From: Ectocarpus siliculosus
Lineage: Eukaryota > Sar > Phaeophyceae > Ectocarpales > Ectocarpaceae
DNA: 64,000 nt
Direction: 5' to 3'
Assembly: GCA_000310025.1 (NCBI GenBank)
Contig: FN649742.1
Coordinates: forward strand, 5,363,772-5,427,771
Made by a program: the position numbers and the translations under genes. This document shows positions 60,343-64,000 of the stretch, in pieces. Every line of letters begins with the position of its first letter. Position 1 is the first letter of the stretch. Below the pieces are notes generated by a model that saw only the letters and a list, made by a program, of their open reading frames with translations, was not told where the DNA came from and searched no databases.

Positions 60343-61394
60343 TTGTAGGGATGCGAGTTCAATGATCTAAGACTGTACGGCATGCACGGCTAAATATGAG
60401 TACACGCCCCACACACAATGTTTAGAGAGACAGCAGTCCAAACAAGAGTTACTTCGAGCAAGACTGAGGATGAACCTTCACCTTGGACCCTGGCACCACC
60501 AGCTGATGCTTACAAGTATACGTAGCTTCCACAAGAGAATTGATCCTGATGGATGTAGATCACCATGGGATGCATTTACTCGTATGTAGCGGCTAAACAA
60601 ACCAGTCGACCGAGATGCCGAGACGAAACGCACGCACATAACGCGGAGGGCGCAACCTTTGTAGGTTGTTTTACGTTGGTCGGCCAGGGTAGATTCCTAT
60701 TGCACCGTCTCAGAAAAAATAGGAAGGATATTCATTGCAGTGCTTGTGTAATGGAGTAGAAGACATACTGGCGCTGTAAGCGGTACCCATAAAATGAATA
60801 AAATGCGTGGCGAACGGATTTTCGAAGGGGCAAAAGGGTCAAAGTGTCAACGTCAACAATTTTCGCGTATGTGAGAACGGCCCTGCGACTGCACGCGATG
60901 CAGATAGAGACCGAACGAAGTTTGGACATTGGGACGGATGCTGAAACGCAGCAGTAATGAAAACGGACCTCAACCAGAAAACAGTTTGCTGCTGGTGCCT
61001 CGGCCCAAGCCTTCCGCTCTACAGGAGGTATGCATAGCAGCACGTTGGCGACACCCACCTCTGATCGTGAGTATGTGAACTGGCCACAGAGATGTGATCG
61101 AGAGAGGCCGCATTGTTCGCAACACGTCGGTTCACTCACCTCTATCATGGTTTTCTGCCTGTACCTCCCCTCCCTCAACCATAGTCTCCTGCGCGTTTGT
61201 GCGCTTCTGCCCGTTCTTCAAGACGTCTAGTGCTCTCGTGTGTCGTCGTCCTGCCCACGTGGGTGGCGAGGTTGGGCGGTGTTCTGTTTTTATTTTTCTC
61301 ACAGTCCCGTGGGCGGTCCTGGGCGTTAGTTTGTTCTTTTTGGCTCCCGTTCGTTGCGTTTTTTTCTTTTTTCCCGTCCTTCCTGTGGTGGCAG
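60343..61394. other. No supported gene
   Basis: A 148-codon minus-strand frame (60732-61178) and a 173-codon plus-strand frame starting at 61094 have no recognisable domain. Confidence 0.35.
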
Positions 61395-61478
61395 CAGGAT
61401 GGCAGATACATTGCGCTAGCCCATGGCAGCGGCGGGCTCTATGCACGAGTTATCGAAATGTGCGAGGGTGGCTTGTGA
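61395..61478 (+). CDS. Orphan terminal exon, WD40-like
   Basis: A very strong acceptor (a long T/C tract ending ctgtggtggcag) is followed by 27 codons, QDGRYIALAHGSGGLYARVI then EMCEGGL, and TGA. DGRYIALAHGSG resembles a WD40 strand. No upstream exon could be joined, so it may be the 3' end of an unseen gene or a remnant. Confidence 0.3.
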   Translation, partial: QDGRYIALAHGSGGLYARVIEMCEGGL

Positions 61479-63114
61479 TGGTCGGCGGTGTGTTTGTTTA
61501 CACTGCTGGGTACAATATGCATACGTACGGAAAATCGCAGCTACGCAGCTACTTTGGTACACCACACAAAACAAGAAGCAGCGAGACGTGCTGGCTCTAT
61601 TCCGTTGAAATTTAAATATTTGAATGTTCAGCAGTCCACAACCTCCCAAGCAAGCCACATCCGCACCCACCAAGCGCCTAGAAGTGCTGGCGAAGACCCG
61701 GAAAACATCGCCGAGGCTACTTGTGGGAGTTTTCGCGGGCGCAGCCAGCTCTGTCTATGTCATTTAGATAAGTTATGCTACAATACATTTTCTGTAAGCT
61801 CCGAGGTGCGGTGGGCAGCGAGTCTCCTTGATCTGCAGCAATCTACAGTAGTAGTCGTCGACAAGCTTGTAGATAGCAAATGCCATGGTCTAGGAGAGTC
61901 TCTAGACGTGTACAGCAGTAGACGTCTAGGATAGTCCAAGAGTTTACGCACAGTTGTCCGCTACCCCGTGCCTTGCTCGGCAAAAGCAGGAAAGGAGGAA
62001 CCAGGGCAGTCTTTCTGTGATGATGCTGTAGTCTAGACGGCTGCATGATGTCGAGACATCCATAGACTATAGTAGTACCTGTAGGAACAGGTCACACTCA
62101 CTACCTCCATCCCCCGTGCTCCATGCTTGTGCGTGTTGAATGTCTCTTTTCTAGCGCCGGCGGCAGGGGGGCATTGATCTTTTTCCACAAATGGACAGCA
62201 CCAAAACAAAACGATGCGCACTGCTGTGGAAACCAGGATATAGGTATCTTCCCAGGAGTAGGGACGCACATACAACCGTATAGATCCGTGACCCCAGGAA
62301 CGACGTTCTCGAGGTCTGAAGATCTTTAAAACGAAAAGACCCTCCGTCTGCTGTGACCAGCCGGAGGGTAGGAGCGAGCCCTGAAGCTCACTCTCTCCTT
62401 TCACCCTAGCAAGGCTGACTAACGTCAGCCACGCTTGGCCATTCCTTGCCACATTGCAATAAGAGCGAAATTACCTCCCTCCGTTGTTGGTGAACGGTTA
62501 TTCACCACTCACTTCAGGGACCTTTGCTCATAACGGAGCAAGGGTATTCTCAGCACACATAATTTTTTCTCATTATATTGATTAGTCTACACGTGTATGT
62601 ACTTACACTGCGCGTGCACTCATTGTAATTGAATACTGTATGTGCACTCATTGCCATGCATATGTTTACAGAACAGAGGGGGGTGTCATACTCATGACCG
62701 TGCATGCCGTAGTAGTTAGACCATTGGCCACGCATTCCTCCAAAGCCGGGACGGAGCACGCCGGGTTTTACCTGACCACAACCTAGAACAACACCGAGCG
62801 CGAAGCGCCGTGAGGTCTTCGGCGAGTCGCATGGAGGGTGTGAGCTGCGAGCTGTATCCTGCTACAATCGTAAAGGGTGTTCGGCACTTGTGCACTGCTG
62901 CAGCCTGTACACCACCGACCTGAAGAAAAAAAGGAAAAAATCGAAGGCATGTCCTGAAAGATGATGAGAGAGAGAGAGAAAGAACCGTTCCTTGGTCGTA
63001 CAGTATAGGAACAAGCACCCAATGAACGTTTTTTTTTTATATCAACTGGAGATCACGATACAGACAGCTAGCCCAGTGGTCAGTTTTGACCACTGATCAT
63101 CAACTTGAGCTTGT
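61479..63114. other. No supported gene
   Basis: Contains a short stem-loop (ccctccgtctgctgtgacca, closed by ccggaggg, near 62340-62370), the inverted fragment of the 206-bp repeat at 62797-62850, and a gagaga run near 62968. No coding exon seen. Confidence 0.4.
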
Positions 63115-64000
63115 TGTACAACAGTACTGTAGCAACCACGATTGATTGAACCGGGTTCGGCTGTTTGCTCCAGATAGATAAATGCAGTGTTGTGTGGTAG
63201 CTTCGTCGTTGATTTTTGTACGCGACTACTGCTGTTGCTGTACTTTGTACTGCTACAGAAGTCGGACGGTGTCAGCTGAACAAGTTTTCTGTCCGAGCAA
63301 TTTTAAGAGAATGCTGGTTCAGTTCCCAATCCTTCAGTGCTGCAAAAAACCCCAACACGTCTTCAAGCAATCTTGACTCCCCTACAACCCCTTCCCAAAT
63401 TTCGCCTGCCTGCAGTTCGTTCGACAGAAGAGCCCAAATTCATTCAAGGTTTACGAATAGATACACCGAGATGCACGTAGTCTGAATGAATACTCGTGAC
63501 CAAAACAAGCGTTCTCTACAACATTCATTCGTAACCATCAACAAAGAAAATACTAACAAATACTCCCCGCTCCCGATAGTGTGGGGCAGCGTTGCAGTCG
63601 ATACGATGAGGATTACTCTGGCGCGCTAAACAAACGCCAAAATCTCCTCTCTGCACAAACACTCCTAATTCTTACAACCCAAATCTTCCAACGCCGCCGC
63701 GAACGTCAGTACATAATACGACACCAACACTCCACGTGCAACACTCAGAACAACCCTACATTTAACCAGCACCTCCTATTGGAATCATGCTCCTTGCCCA
63801 TGCACACGCGCCTGTTTGGCTACTATGGGTTCACCCACCACCTCCTCCGTACCCCCTTCTCCCCGCCCTGCACCATTTCTCACTTTAAAAGACAACACGG
63901 GTGATTCCTATGTTGCCCTTCCTCCGGTATGACCCCGGCTCTTACGTCAAATACGTACCGACAGGTCAGGTGTAGACTGAACGGGCAAGAATGCTCGATG
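63115..64000 (+). repeat. Dispersed repeat of about 0.85 kb (copy 2, runs off the edge)
   Basis: Reverse-complement match to 14985-15825. It carries a 107-codon open frame (63581-63904) whose last two thirds are nearly identical in protein sequence to the frame in copy 1 (QHSTCNTQNNPTFNQHLLLE, then SCSLPMHTRLFGYYGFTHHL). Because the frame survives in both copies it may be, or recently have been, translated. Element class unknown. Confidence 0.75.

Noticed and set aside
61094-61615. 173-codon plus-strand open frame
   Set aside because: Expected by chance at this length and composition; it overlaps the better-supported terminal exon in another frame.

Overview
The window is nuclear DNA of an intron-rich eukaryote, most likely a brown alga or close heterokont relative (inferred). 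Evidence: genes split into many short exons with GT-AG introns of a few hundred bases; GC near 50 percent; many small inverted-repeat elements; and one gene (35717-38750) that starts with a signal peptide ending in Ala-Asn-Ala before Phe, the bipartite plastid presequence of algae with red-derived complex plastids. No bacterial operons, CRISPR arrays, rRNA or convincing tRNA genes were seen. All exon models were built by eye from reading frame, splice sites and phase agreement.

Layout. 476-3470 (+): seven-helix TOM1/THH1-like membrane protein, six exons. 3471-10934: no gene I can support. 10935-14366 (+): pieces of an unrecognised protein with a long Ala/Thr/Ser/Pro-rich exon. 16313-30939 (+): the largest gene, 22 exons, about 1,187 residues, RCC1 propeller followed by two BTB domains, the plan of IBtk-type proteins. 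32454-35436 (-): ZNG1/CBWD-type G3E GTPase (zinc metallochaperone). 35717-38750 (+): small plastid-targeted protein with one C-terminal membrane segment, head to head with the GTPase. 41478-44719 (-): HIT-domain protein, four exons found. 48555-51612 (+): WD40-repeat protein whose 5' end was not found. 52911-55142 (-): WDR44-like WD40 protein in one uninterrupted reading frame, tail to tail with the previous gene. 55143-64000: repeats, with one orphan WD-like exon near 61.4 kb.

Mobile and repeated DNA fills the rest: a family of about 220-bp MITEs with long inverted repeats and apparent TA target sites (five copies plus one fragment, two inside introns of the RCC1-BTB gene); an 8-bp-duplication hAT-like element of 500 bp; two copies of a SINE-like element with a pol III B-box-like core; three separate foldback hairpins; an about 0.85-kb repeat present in inverted orientation near 15.4 kb and at the right edge; an 88-bp minisatellite starting exactly at a splice donor; and three unrelated tandem duplications all with a period of 203-210 bp.

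The genes are ordinary single-function loci rather than a cluster. The only structural link is the 280-bp divergent spacer between the zinc GTPase and the plastid protein. I found no clearly new multi-gene system; the more interesting points are the tandem-BTB protein with an interrupted first BTB, the CPPDLVP motif of the GTPase, the unnamed plastid protein, and the repeat families.
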